Assembly (NCBI RefSeq): GCF_900095745.1
Contig: NZ_FMIR01000009.1
Span: 62,001-126,000 of the forward strand
Direction: 5' to 3'
Origin: Microbacterium oxydans
GTDB taxonomy: Bacteria > Actinomycetota > Actinomycetes > Actinomycetales > Microbacteriaceae
DNA length: 64,000 nucleotides
In this document: positions 54,632 to 63,521 of the stretch, one piece after another
How positions within the stretch are numbered: position 1 is the first letter of the stretch
Layout of the letters: the number at the start of each line of letters is the position of its first letter
Position numbers and translations under genes: made by a program
The notes under the pieces: generated by a model
The model's input: only the letters and a program-made list of their open reading frames with translations
Database searches by the model: none
What the model was told of the DNA's origin: nothing

Positions 54632-55452
54632 GCGACGCGACGCTGCTCTCGATCGAGGACCTCTCCGTCGTCATGCCGACGCCGGAGGGCGAGATCGAAC
54701 TCGTGCACGACACGAGCATCCGGATCGGACAGGGTGAGGTCGTCGGCCTCGCCGGCGAGAGCGGCTCGGGAAAGAGCATGACGGCCTCAGCGGTCATGGG
54801 CATCCTTCCCGAGGGCGCGACCGCCTCCGGCCGGGTCCTGTTCGAGGGGCGGGACCTGCTGACCCTCAGCACCCGGGAGCTCAACGAGGTGCGCGGCAAT
54901 CGCATCTCCATCGTGTTCCAGGATCCGACCGCGGCACTGCACCCGCTGCTGCGGATCGGCACGCAGATCACCGAGCACCTCATCCACCACACCGGGGTGA
55001 GCCAGAAGCAGGCGCAGGCGCGAGCGATCGAGCTGCTCGATCTCGTGCGCATCCGCGACCCGCACCAGGCGATCACGGCGTATCCGCACCAGTTCTCCGG
55101 AGGCATGCGCCAGCGTGCGGCCATCGCGATCGCGCTCGCGTGCGAGCCACGCCTGCTGATCGCCGACGAGCCCACCACCGCGCTCGACGTCACGGTGCAG
55201 GCCGGCATCCTCCGCCTGTTCGACCGTCTGGCGCGCGAGACGGGGGTGTCGATGCTGTTCATCACGCACGACCTCGGGGTGATGAGCGCGATCGCCGACC
55301 GGACCTACATCTTCAAGGACGGCACCGTCGTCGAGCACGGTCCGACCACCGAGATCCTCAACACGCCGTCGCACGACTACACCCGCGCGCTGATCGCATC
55401 CAGGGCGCAGTCACTGGCCGCGCAGCGCACCCACCGAGGAGGCGCACGATGA
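54628..55452 (+). CDS. Peptide ABC transporter ATPase (DppD-like)
   Basis: This 274-residue ATPase has Walker A GESGSGKS, Q-loop VFQDPTAALHPLLRIG, signature FSGGMRQRAAIAIALA, and Walker B LLIADEPTTALD. It lacks the C-terminal iron-sulfur segment of some DppD proteins; the tail after the switch histidine is short. Confidence 0.93.
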   Translation: MSDATLLSIEDLSVVMPTPEGEIELVHDTSIRIGQGEVVGLAGESGSGKSMTASAVMGILPEGATASGRVLFEGRDLLTLSTRELNEVRGNRISIVFQDPTAALHPLLRIGTQITEHLIHHTGVSQKQAQARAIELLDLVRIRDPHQAITAYPHQFSGGMRQRAAIAIALACEPRLLIADEPTTALDVTVQAGILRLFDRLARETGVSMLFITHDLGVMSAIADRTYIFKDGTVVEHGPTTEILNTPSHDYTRALIASRAQSLAAQRTHRGGAR

Positions 55453-56285
55453 GCGCGTTGGAGATCGACGACGTCGTCGTCACGCACCGCCGGCGCGGAG
55501 CCCCGCCCGTGCACGCGGTGAAGGGCGTCTCGCTGACCGTCGAGCGCGGCCAGATCGTCGGACTCGTGGGGGAGTCGGGATGCGGCAAGTCGTCGCTGGC
55601 CCGGGTCGCCGTCGGCATCGACCGTCCGACCTCGGGCACGGTGCGCTTCGACGGAGAGCCGCTGCATCCGCTCACGATGCGCCGCCGCCCGAGTCGCGAC
55701 CGCGGGCTGCAGATGGTGTTCCAGAACCCGTACGCCTCGCTGAGTCCCCGTCGCTCGATCGGAGCGCAGCTGCTGGACGGTGCCCCCGATGCGCTGGAGC
55801 GATCCGCCCGTGCCGCCGAGGTCTCGCGACTGCTGCGACTGGTCGGGCTCGACGAGTCGGCCGCCTCTCGCTACCCCACCCAGTTCTCCGGTGGGCAACG
55901 GCAACGGCTCGCGATCGCCCGTGCGCTCGCCGCCCAGCCCAGCGTGGTCGTCGCCGATGAGCCGGTCACCGCCCTCGATGCCTTCTCGTCGGCGCAGATC
56001 GTCGAGTTGCTGCAGGGCCTCGTCCGCGAGCTCGGCATGGCGATGCTGTTCATCTCGCACGACCTGTCGTTGGTGCGGGCCATCGCCGACGAGACCGCGG
56101 TGATGTACGCGGGTGAGATCATCGAGCGCGGGCCCAGCGAACAGCTGTGGCAGCACGCGCAGCACCCCTACACGCAGCGCCTCATCGATGCCATCCCGGA
56201 GATCGGCCCGACGAAGCGGCTGCCGGGCAGAGAAGAAGACCTCGCGGAGGCCGTCGCGGCCCCCGCCACGGGAGGAGAAGCATGA
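55449..56285 (+). CDS. Peptide ABC transporter ATPase (DppF-like)
   Basis: This 278-residue ATPase has Walker A GESGCGKSS, Q-loop VFQNPYASLSPRRSIG, signature FSGGQRQRLAIARAL, Walker B VVVADEPVTALD, and the oligopeptide-type C-terminal HPYTQRLIDAIPEI. Completes the importer. Confidence 0.93.
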   Translation: MSALEIDDVVVTHRRRGAPPVHAVKGVSLTVERGQIVGLVGESGCGKSSLARVAVGIDRPTSGTVRFDGEPLHPLTMRRRPSRDRGLQMVFQNPYASLSPRRSIGAQLLDGAPDALERSARAAEVSRLLRLVGLDESAASRYPTQFSGGQRQRLAIARALAAQPSVVVADEPVTALDAFSSAQIVELLQGLVRELGMAMLFISHDLSLVRAIADETAVMYAGEIIERGPSEQLWQHAQHPYTQRLIDAIPEIGPTKRLPGREEDLAEAVAAPATGGEA

Positions 56286-57508
56286 TCACCATCGCCGAGG
56301 ACCGCCGCGTCCTCCTCACCGGAGCCTGCATCTTCGACGGGCGCTCCGAGCACCTGCGGGACGGGCTCGACATCCTCGTCGACGCCGACGGAGTGATCGC
56401 GGGGCTCGGCGCGACCGGCACCCTCGATGCCGGCGACGCACGCGTGATCGACCTGGCAGGGCGGGTCCTCAGCCCCGGGCTGATCAACATGCACGTGCAC
56501 CTGGGGCTCGCGCTTCCCGGGACGGCCGGGGCGGAGATCGCCTCCAAGGGCGACCCCGACCTGCTGCTGGTGATGGCCGACAGCGCCCGACGAACCCTGC
56601 ATGCGGGTGTCACGACCGCGCGGCTGGTCGGCGAGAGCCGGTACCTCGACTTCGCCCTGCGCCGCGGGATCGACGCCGGGATCGTCGCGGGCCCACGGCT
56701 GTACACCGCCGGACACGCGCTGTGCTGCACCGGTGGGCACGGGTGGGAGTCCGACGCACTGGAGGGCGACGGCGCCGACGACCTGCGCCGACTGACGCGC
56801 CTGCAGATCCGTCACGGCGCCGACCTGATCAAGGTCTGCATCTCCGGCGGGATCGCGGGAGAGCACGAGCAGATCGACACCCCGCAGCTGACCGACGACG
56901 AGATGGCCGCCGTCATCCAGACCGCGCATGACTGGGGCCGCAAGGTCACGGCGCACGTCGGACCGTCCGAGACGCTGCGGCGTGCCATCGAGCTCGGCCT
57001 GGACTGCGTCGAGCACGGCTACGAGCTGACCCGTGAGGTCACCGACCTGATGAGCGAGCGCGGCGTCTGGTACGTGCCGACCATCACGGTCAGCCGCTGC
57101 GAGGAGTTCTTCGATGCGCAGGGTGTGCCCTCCTGGATGAAGGAGCGCGCGCTCGGTGCGGGCCCGCGTCACTGGGAGAGCCTCGAGAACGCGATCGCGA
57201 GCGGGGTGCGCATCGCCATGGGCACCGACATGCCTCCCGCCGCGGACTTCGACGGCACGACGGCGACGGTGCGCGAGATGGAGTTCATGGTCGACGCGGG
57301 CATGACCTCGCTGGACGTCATGCGCTCGGCCACCTCGTCCGCGGCGGAACTGCTCGGCGTCGACGATCTCGGTGTCGTCGAAGTCGGTGCCCGCGCGGAC
57401 TTCATCGCCACGGACGCGGACCCGACAGCGGATGTGGCCGCGCTGCGCGGAATCGACTGGGTCATGCAGGGCGGCGCCGTGCTGCGGGACGACCGGGCCG
57501 GGCGGTGA
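56282..57508 (+). CDS. Metal-dependent amidohydrolase, prolidase/Xaa-dipeptidase-like
   Basis: This 408-residue amidohydrolase has a TIM barrel with metal ligands HVH (H71, H73), a likely carboxylated K184 (LIKVCISGG), H225 (TAHV), H245 (EHGYEL) and D316 (GTDMP). This binuclear pattern matches the Xaa-Pro/Xaa-Arg dipeptidase group of PF01979, and also imidazolonepropionase-like enzymes. Following a peptide importer, it probably cleaves the imported dipeptide. No signal peptide, so cytosolic. Confidence 0.8.
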   Translation: MITIAEDRRVLLTGACIFDGRSEHLRDGLDILVDADGVIAGLGATGTLDAGDARVIDLAGRVLSPGLINMHVHLGLALPGTAGAEIASKGDPDLLLVMADSARRTLHAGVTTARLVGESRYLDFALRRGIDAGIVAGPRLYTAGHALCCTGGHGWESDALEGDGADDLRRLTRLQIRHGADLIKVCISGGIAGEHEQIDTPQLTDDEMAAVIQTAHDWGRKVTAHVGPSETLRRAIELGLDCVEHGYELTREVTDLMSERGVWYVPTITVSRCEEFFDAQGVPSWMKERALGAGPRHWESLENAIASGVRIAMGTDMPPAADFDGTTATVREMEFMVDAGMTSLDVMRSATSSAAELLGVDDLGVVEVGARADFIATDADPTADVAALRGIDWVMQGGAVLRDDRAGR

Positions 57509-59259
57509 ACACCCCGACCTCGGGCACCTCGACCGCGGGCACCCCGACCTCGGGCAGCTCGACCGCAGGCACCCCGACCTCGGGCACCCCGACCGTGCGC
57601 ATCGCCGACGAGTACGTCGCGACACTCGCCGACCACGAGCCGGCCGCTGCGCAGGCGCTGGGCGTCACCGCGCAGGATCGACTGCCCGATCTCAGCGCCG
57701 AGTGGGCGGTCGAACGTCGCGCGCTCGCCGTGCGCACGCGCGACGCCCTGGCAACCGTCGAGCCGACGCCGGAGGATGCAGCGCTGCACGCCGCTCTTCG
57801 GGAACGCATGGACAGCGACATCGCCCTGTTCGACACCGGCTTCACCGCACGGCTGCTCGCACCGCTGGCGACACCGGTTCATCTGGTGCGCGAGGCATTC
57901 GACGACGTCACCGTCACGGATGACGCCGCCGGAGACGAGATCATCACCCGCCTGTCGGGGGTGCCCCGGGCGCTGACCCAGCTCGACGACCGCCTGAAGT
58001 GGGCGCGCGCGGCGGGGGAGCGCGGCGAATTCATCGGCACCGGCATCGCCGCGGAACGGCAGGTGCGTGAAGTCGCGAATCAGATCGCGGGCTGGATCGA
58101 CCCCGACGGAGTCGACTACTTCCGCTCCCTCCGCGCGACAGATCTGTCCGCCTCCCGCCGCATCGCCCTGGATCGTGCGGCACTCGCGGCGACCGACGCG
58201 ATGGCGGGCTTCGAGCGGATGCTGCGCGACGAACTGCTTCCGCACGCGCCGCAGCAGGATGCCGTCGGCGAGGGCGTCTACCGCGCCACCGCCCAGAGCT
58301 TCCTCGGCACCGAACTCGACCTCGACGAGGTGTACGACTACGGCTGGCACGAACTCGATCGACTGTGGCGGCAGGCGCGCGGTGTCGCGGGAGAGATCCT
58401 CGGCACCGGCGCGCCGGCAGACGTCTCGGTCGCTGCACGCACGCTCGCGCAGGACCCGGGGCACCGCGTCGATGCGGACGACGTCGTCGGCTGGCTGCGC
58501 GATCGCCTGGACTGGACCCTGGATCGGGTCGACGGCACGGCCTTCGCGCTGCCCGCGGACGTGCGCGATGTCGACATCGTCGTTCCGCGGGCCGCGAAGG
58601 GCGTCGTCTACTACACGCCCGGAGCGCCCGACGGCTCGGTGCGCAGCAAGATCGTCTGGACGATCCCCGCCGGCGCGACGTCGGTGCCGACCTGGCAGGA
58701 GCTCACGAGTCTCCACCATGAGGGCGTCCCCGGGCACCACCTCGAGCATGCGGTGAACCGGGCCAATGCGTCCCTGCACCCCTGGCAGCGCTACCTGTGC
58801 GAGATCCACGGGTATGCCGAGGGCTGGGCGCATTACTCGGAGGCGCTGTCGGACGAGCTGGGTCTGCTGCGCGATGCCCCGGAACGGCTGGGGATGCTGC
58901 TCGGACAGCTGTGGCGCACGGTGCGCATCGTCGCCGACATCGGGTTGCACACCGGTCGGCCGTTGCGGCGCAACGAGGTCACCGACCAGACGGAATGGAC
59001 GCCGGCGATCGCCCGCGACTTCCTGGTGCACTACGGCCTCGTCGATCCCGTGACCGCACGGTTCGAGGTGGACCGCTACCTCGGCTGGCCGGGGCAGGCA
59101 CTGGCGTTCAAGGTCGGCGCGAAGCTCTGGGCCGAGGCGCGCACGGTGAGCACCGCATCCACACTCGACTTCCACACCCGGGCCCTCGCGCTCGGACCGA
59201 TGGGGCTCGCGCCGCTGCGCGAGCGTCTGCTGCAGGATCTGACGAAGGAACACGCATGA
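57505..59259 (+). CDS. DUF885 family metallopeptidase-like protein
   Basis: This 584-residue cytosolic DUF885 protein has the zinc-type motif HHEGVPGHHLEH (404-415), with E406 as candidate general base. It resembles the distant M32/M3-like gluzincins. Other family marks are KGVVYYTPG, EIHGYAEGWAHYSE and FEVDRYLGWPGQALAFKVG. The first 30 residues are encoded by a 15-bp tandem repeat and look disordered. The GTG at 57505 overlaps the previous stop; the real family homology begins near residue 31 (VRIADEYV). Probably a second peptidase for the imported substrate. Confidence 0.8.
   Translation: MNTPTSGTSTAGTPTSGSSTAGTPTSGTPTVRIADEYVATLADHEPAAAQALGVTAQDRLPDLSAEWAVERRALAVRTRDALATVEPTPEDAALHAALRERMDSDIALFDTGFTARLLAPLATPVHLVREAFDDVTVTDDAAGDEIITRLSGVPRALTQLDDRLKWARAAGERGEFIGTGIAAERQVREVANQIAGWIDPDGVDYFRSLRATDLSASRRIALDRAALAATDAMAGFERMLRDELLPHAPQQDAVGEGVYRATAQSFLGTELDLDEVYDYGWHELDRLWRQARGVAGEILGTGAPADVSVAARTLAQDPGHRVDADDVVGWLRDRLDWTLDRVDGTAFALPADVRDVDIVVPRAAKGVVYYTPGAPDGSVRSKIVWTIPAGATSVPTWQELTSLHHEGVPGHHLEHAVNRANASLHPWQRYLCEIHGYAEGWAHYSEALSDELGLLRDAPERLGMLLGQLWRTVRIVADIGLHTGRPLRRNEVTDQTEWTPAIARDFLVHYGLVDPVTARFEVDRYLGWPGQALAFKVGAKLWAEARTVSTASTLDFHTRALALGPMGLAPLRERLLQDLTKEHA
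57511..57600 (+). repeat. Six-unit 15-bp coding minisatellite
   Basis: Six 15-bp units follow the pattern ACCCCGACCTCGGGC, alternating with variants so that a 30-bp higher-order period appears. They encode TPTSG/TSTAG-type pentapeptides at the N-terminus of the DUF885 protein. The length is a multiple of three, so copy-number change would keep the frame. Confidence 0.85.
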
Positions 59260-59645
59260 CCACCACCGCTGAGCTCGAGAGCTTCATCGTCGCGCTGTAC
59301 GAGGATCTCGCTGACCGCGCCGCGTTCGACGCGCGCCTCGCCGATGACGTGACGGTGTGGGAGACCCCCTGGCCGACGCTCATGCACGGCATCGCCGAAC
59401 TCGACGAGCTGCGGGGTCCTGCTGCCGACCCCGACGAGCGCCGGCGGACGCTGCCGAGCGTCGTGCCGACCGGCATCGTCACGAGCGACTTCGGTGGCAC
59501 CGGGGTGATCCGGTACGTGCTCGAGGTGCGCCCTGCGGTGGGCGAGCCGCTGGTCGAAGTGGTGCGCGTCACGGATGTGGTGCGCCGAGACGCGGACGGA
59601 TGGCGCATCGTGCACCACCACGCCCAGGACATGCCGGTCGAGTGA
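59256..59645 (+). CDS. NTF2/SnoaL-like protein of unknown role
   Basis: This 129-residue protein has the cone-shaped NTF2-like pattern: an N-terminal helix pair LESFIVALYEDLADRAAFDARLADDVTVWETPWP, then beta strands ending DADGWRIVHHHAQDMPVE. Such proteins are small isomerases, dehydratases or ligand-binding accessories. ATGA overlap with the DUF885 gene ties it to the pathway. Substrate unknown. Confidence 0.7.
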   Translation: MTTTAELESFIVALYEDLADRAAFDARLADDVTVWETPWPTLMHGIAELDELRGPAADPDERRRTLPSVVPTGIVTSDFGGTGVIRYVLEVRPAVGEPLVEVVRVTDVVRRDADGWRIVHHHAQDMPVE

Positions 59646-59674
59646 GTCGGACGAGTCGGAGCAAGGAGAGACAG

Positions 59675-60604
59675 ATGGACCGCAACACCGTCGACTGGCA
59701 CGGGTACATTCCCGCGATCACCACCCCGTTCACGCGCGAGGGGGAGCTGGATCCCGTCGCGTTCGAGGGACAGATGCAGTGGCTGGCCGCGCAGGGGATG
59801 CACGGCGTCATCCTCGCCGGCACCTCCGGCGAGTGGTTCAGCATGACCGAGGCCGAACGCGCTGAGCTCTTCACCCTCGGCGGTCGATTCCGCGCGGACA
59901 TGCGCGTGATCGGCGGATGCAACGCGTTCACGGCGGCTGAGGCGATCCGGCATGCGCACGCGGCGGAGGAGGCCGGGCTCGACGGCATCCTCGTGACGCC
60001 CCCGCCCTACATGGTGCCGACCCGCGAGGAGATCCTGGCGTTCTACCAGGAGGTCTCCGACGGCACGTCGCTCCCCGTCACCGTGTACAACTGGCCGCGC
60101 GGCTGCATCGTCGACCTGAGCCCGGACCTCCTGAGCGAACTGGCGGACATCGAGAACGTCGTGGCGATCAAGAACTCGACCGGCGACTTCCGGGCATTCC
60201 TCGACGCCATGTATCTCGTGGAGGATCGCGTGCGCTACTTCGGTGTTCCGACCAACGCGCTGGGAGCCGACCTCGCAACCCTCGGCCACGGTGACGGTCT
60301 CATGGGCTCCGGAGCCCCGCTCGGCAACGACCACCCCGGCTTCTGGGATGCGCTCGCCGCGGGGGATCGGGCGCGGGCGATCGAACTCGGCGCTCGCGAT
60401 CGCGTGGTCATGACCAGCTGGTTCGGGCCGGACTACGGTGCGCAGTTCGGAAACCAGCAGGCGATCATGAAGACTGCTCTGCGCCTGCAGGGCGTTCCGG
60501 CCGGTTTCGTCCGCCGCCCCCTGCTCGAACTCTCGACCGAGCAGGTCGAGCGTGTCCGCACCACGCTGGAGGGGCTCGGCATCGCGACCGTGCCGTTGTC
60601 GTGA
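59675..60604 (+). CDS. Dihydrodipicolinate synthase family lyase/deaminase
   Basis: This 309-residue class I aldolase-fold protein has Schiff-base lysine K166 (VVAIKNSTGD), general-acid tyrosine Y138 (VTVYNWP) and GTSGEWFSMTEAER. The DHDPS family also includes pyrroline-4-hydroxy-2-carboxylate deaminase, N-acetylneuraminate lyase and KDG aldolase. Next to a three-subunit HcnABC-type dehydrogenase, a deaminase of the hydroxyproline route is the best guess. True DapA is unlikely in this setting. GGAGAG is the ribosome site. Confidence 0.85.
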   Translation: MDRNTVDWHGYIPAITTPFTREGELDPVAFEGQMQWLAAQGMHGVILAGTSGEWFSMTEAERAELFTLGGRFRADMRVIGGCNAFTAAEAIRHAHAAEEAGLDGILVTPPPYMVPTREEILAFYQEVSDGTSLPVTVYNWPRGCIVDLSPDLLSELADIENVVAIKNSTGDFRAFLDAMYLVEDRVRYFGVPTNALGADLATLGHGDGLMGSGAPLGNDHPGFWDALAAGDRARAIELGARDRVVMTSWFGPDYGAQFGNQQAIMKTALRLQGVPAGFVRRPLLELSTEQVERVRTTLEGLGIATVPLS

Positions 60605-61779
60605 CCATGCGGTACGACGCGGTCGTCATCGGCGGTGGCCTGCTCGGCGGGGCACTGACCTGGATGCTGGCACGCGAGGGCGCCTCCGTACTGCTGCTGG
60701 AGAAAGACCAGTTGAACCAGCACGCCTCCGGCCAGAACGCCGGCAGCCTGCACTTCCAGCTCGAGTATCGGATGGTCGAGAACGGGTGGGAGTCGGCGCG
60801 CACCGCCGCCGCAGCCATGCCCCTGCATCTGGATGCCGCCGAGGCCTGGACGCGGCTGGGAGATGAGCTGGGCGAATCGGTCGGCGTCGTGCAGCGCGGC
60901 GGCTTCATGCTCGCCGAGACGGCCGAGCAGGTCGCGGTGCTCGAGCGCAAGGTCGGTCTCGAACAGGAGTGGGGGCTGGATGTCACCCTCCTCGACGGCG
61001 ATGAGGCGCGGCGCATCGCGCCGTACCTGTCGGATTCCGTGCTCGCCGCCGCCTTCTGCCCGATCGAGGGCAAGGCCGAGACTCGCACCGCGGGGCCCGC
61101 GCTCGTGCGGGGTGCCGTGAAGCTCGGCGCAGAAGTCCGCACACACACCCGCGTGACCGGGCTCGAGCGCGACGCGCACGGCTGGAAGGTGACCGCCGCC
61201 GGTCCGGACTCGACGCTGAGCATCCACGCCGACACGGTGATGATCGCAGCGGGGGTGTGGACCACCGAGTTGGGCGCGCTCGCCGGGGCCGACCTGCCGA
61301 CCATCCCGCTCGCCCTCATGATGAGCGTGAGCGCGCCGGTCGAACCGTTCATCGGACACCTGATCCAGCACGCCGGCGCCAAGCTCTCGCTCAAGCAGAC
61401 GCAGAACGGCACGGTGCTGATCGGCGGGGGCTGGCCCGCGGCACTCAGCCGCAGCGCGGGCTCGCCGGATCTGGAGACGCGTCCTCGCCTGCTCCCGGAA
61501 TCCATCGTGGGCAATGCCCGCGCGGCGATCGGAGTGGTGCCGGGCACAGCTCGACTGCCCATCGTGCGTTCCTGGGCGGGGACCACGACGATCACCCCGG
61601 ATCAGCTGCCCCTCGTGGGAGAGGTGCCCGGATGCCCGGGGATGTTCGTGGCCACCGGGGGATCGGCCTTCACGCTCGGGCCGAGCTTCGCCCGTTCCCT
61701 CTGCGACCTGGCTGCCGGTCGCACACCTCACATCGACCTGCGGCCCTACGCCCCGGACAGATTCGGAGTCATGGCATGA
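60601..61779 (+). CDS. FAD-dependent dehydrogenase subunit, DAO family (HcnC/opine oxidase B-like)
   Basis: This 392-residue DAO-fold flavoprotein has VVIGGGLLGGALTW (8-21) for FAD, HASGQNAGSLHFQLEYR after it, and a C-terminal FATGGSAFTLGP-like closure. It would be the substrate-oxidising subunit removing hydride from an amino acid or opine C-N bond. Start GTG overlaps the previous stop; an ATG two codons later is possible. Confidence 0.87.
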   Translation: MTMRYDAVVIGGGLLGGALTWMLAREGASVLLLEKDQLNQHASGQNAGSLHFQLEYRMVENGWESARTAAAAMPLHLDAAEAWTRLGDELGESVGVVQRGGFMLAETAEQVAVLERKVGLEQEWGLDVTLLDGDEARRIAPYLSDSVLAAAFCPIEGKAETRTAGPALVRGAVKLGAEVRTHTRVTGLERDAHGWKVTAAGPDSTLSIHADTVMIAAGVWTTELGALAGADLPTIPLALMMSVSAPVEPFIGHLIQHAGAKLSLKQTQNGTVLIGGGWPAALSRSAGSPDLETRPRLLPESIVGNARAAIGVVPGTARLPIVRSWAGTTTITPDQLPLVGEVPGCPGMFVATGGSAFTLGPSFARSLCDLAAGRTPHIDLRPYAPDRFGVMA

Positions 61780-62057
61780 AAGACCAGCCCCTCGCCGATC
61801 GCGCGGTGCCGCGGCGGCTGGACGTGTCCTTCGTCGTGGACGGACGCTCCGTGCGCGCTGCGGCGGGGGAGACCGTGGCGGCGGCGATGCTGGCCGAGGG
61901 CGAGCGGTGCTTCGCCCGGCGGGGCGGCGAGCAGCGCGCGCCGCTGTGCAACATGGGCACCTGCTTCGAGTGCGCGATCACAGTCGACGGCGTGCCGATG
62001 ACCCGCACCTGCCTGACCACCGTCCGCGACGGCATGAACGTGCGGACCGACGCATGA
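61776..62057 (+). CDS. [2Fe-2S] small subunit (HcnA-like, Fer2_4)
   Basis: This 93-residue ferredoxin-like protein has cluster ligands C58, C63, C66 and C79 in LCNMGTCFEC and RTCLT, the pattern of HcnA and the gamma subunit of D-hydroxyproline dehydrogenase. It links the two flavoprotein subunits. ATGA overlaps on both sides. Confidence 0.88.
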   Translation: MKDQPLADRAVPRRLDVSFVVDGRSVRAAAGETVAAAMLAEGERCFARRGGEQRAPLCNMGTCFECAITVDGVPMTRTCLTTVRDGMNVRTDA

Positions 62058-63487
62058 GCGCCGACCTCTACGACCTCGCGATCGTCGGGGCAGGACCGGC
62101 CGGTCTGGCCGCAGCGCTCGAGGCGCACGCACAGGGCCTTCGGACGCTCGTGATCGACGAGCAGCGCGCGGCGGGGGGACAGATCTTCCGTCAGCCGCCG
62201 ACCGAGTTCGACGAGCCGGTGCGGTCTCCGGTCGGATACCCCTGGGCGGCGGATCTGCTCGCGGATGCGGCCGGGGCCACCGGCGTCGACTGGTGGTTCG
62301 AGTCGACGGTGTTCGGTGTGCTCGACGCGCGCTCGACCGGCCGCGACGACTTCGAGGTGCTCGTCACGGGCCCTCAGGGTTCGCGGCGCGCGCACGCCCG
62401 AAGGCTGCTCGTCGCCACCGGCGCCTACGACATGCCGGTGGCGATCCCCGGATGGACGATGCCGGGCGTGCTGATGGCCGGCGCGGCACAGGGACTCCTG
62501 AAGGCGCAGCATGTGCGGGCAGCGGGTCCGGTCGTGCTGGCAGGCTCGCATCCGCTGATGCTGATCGTGGCCGCCCAGCTGGTCCGTTCGGGGGCCGACG
62601 TGGCCGAGGTGGTCTTCGCCCGCGGACTGCCCTCCCTGCGCGAGCTGTTCCTCGCCGCTCCGGCCGTGCCAGGGCATATGCGTCTGCTGGCCGAGCTCGC
62701 CGGCTGCGTGCTCACCCTCGTGCGACACGGCGTCCGGATCACGACGTCGGCGGTCCCCATCGCGATCATCGGCGACGGCGGGGTGACCGGCATCCGACTG
62801 GCGAAGGCCGACCGGGCGTGGCGCGTGCGCGGCCCCGAGCGCGAGGTTCCGGCGCGGACCGTCGTCCTCGGATACGGGTTCCAGGCCTCCACCGAGCTCG
62901 CGCGTCAGCTCGGATGCCCGGTGCGTTGGGACTCGGCCGCCGGCGGGTGGCTCGTGGATGTCGACGGCACCTTCGAGACGGGCGTTCCCGGGGTCTTCGT
63001 CGCGGGTGAGCCCACCGGTGTCTCCGGGGCCGAGCAGTCACGGGCGGAGGGGGCCGCGGCGGCGGCAGCGATCGCCGCCGGTCTCGGCAGGCCCGTGGAC
63101 GCCGTGCGCGCTCGGGCGATCGAACGGGACCTGCGCCGCTCCCGACGGTTCGCCGCGGTCGTGCAGCGGATGTTCGCGCCCGAGCGCCCCGGCCTCACGG
63201 CACTCGCGACGCCGGCGACGACGGTCTGCCGATGCGAGGCGATTCCGCGGTCCGACGTCGACGGGTTCCTCGAGGCGAACCGGCATGCCGACACCGTGGA
63301 TGCGGTCAAGCTGAGCTGCCGCACGGGTATGGGCCCCTGCCAGGGGCGCTACTGCGAGACGACTGTGGCCGGTGCGGTCGCCGCCGCGCGCGGCGGGGCG
63401 GTCTCCGACGCCGGTCGCTTCGCCGCCCAGCTGCCCGTCAAGCCGGTGTCCCTGCAGGCGTACGCCGACCTCTTCGACGCGGACTGA
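62054..63487 (+). CDS. FAD-dependent oxidoreductase with BFD-type [2Fe-2S] domain (HcnB/opine oxidase A-like)
   Basis: This 477-residue NAD(P)H-type flavoprotein has the FAD fold AIVGAGPAGLAAALEA, a second dinucleotide region, VPGVFVAGEPTGVSGAEQSRAEGA, and a C-terminal BFD-like domain with C392, C394, C422, C429 and C434 (CRCE and CRTGMGPCQGRYC); four of these would hold a [2Fe-2S] cluster. The electron acceptor is probably the quinone pool or another carrier. Last gene of the operon. Confidence 0.87.
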   Translation: MSADLYDLAIVGAGPAGLAAALEAHAQGLRTLVIDEQRAAGGQIFRQPPTEFDEPVRSPVGYPWAADLLADAAGATGVDWWFESTVFGVLDARSTGRDDFEVLVTGPQGSRRAHARRLLVATGAYDMPVAIPGWTMPGVLMAGAAQGLLKAQHVRAAGPVVLAGSHPLMLIVAAQLVRSGADVAEVVFARGLPSLRELFLAAPAVPGHMRLLAELAGCVLTLVRHGVRITTSAVPIAIIGDGGVTGIRLAKADRAWRVRGPEREVPARTVVLGYGFQASTELARQLGCPVRWDSAAGGWLVDVDGTFETGVPGVFVAGEPTGVSGAEQSRAEGAAAAAAIAAGLGRPVDAVRARAIERDLRRSRRFAAVVQRMFAPERPGLTALATPATTVCRCEAIPRSDVDGFLEANRHADTVDAVKLSCRTGMGPCQGRYCETTVAGAVAAARGGAVSDAGRFAAQLPVKPVSLQAYADLFDAD

Positions 63488-63491
63488 CCGA

Positions 63492-63517
63492 GGTCGGCGC
63501 CCGGGTGGGCGCCGACC
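63492..63517. terminator. Bidirectional terminator hairpin at convergent gene ends
   Basis: GGTCGGCGCCC (63492-63502) pairs perfectly with GGGCGCCGACC (63507-63517) around GGGT. It lies in the 34-bp gap between the converging oxidoreductase and acyl-CoA synthetase genes. No T tract, so strength is uncertain. Confidence 0.6.
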
Positions 63518-63521
63518 GGCG

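Noticed and set aside
57511-57600. Possible CRISPR array
   Set aside because: Units are contiguous 15-mers with no spacers, and they are in frame in a coding sequence.
57169-59253. 694-codon minus-strand frame over the amidohydrolase and DUF885 genes
   Set aside because: The plus-strand DUF885 protein has the HEGVPGHH motif and family blocks, and the minus frame has none.
59675-60604. Lysine-pathway dapA
   Set aside because: The DHDPS fold is present, but the operon (peptide importer and HcnABC-type dehydrogenase) argues for a catabolic family member.
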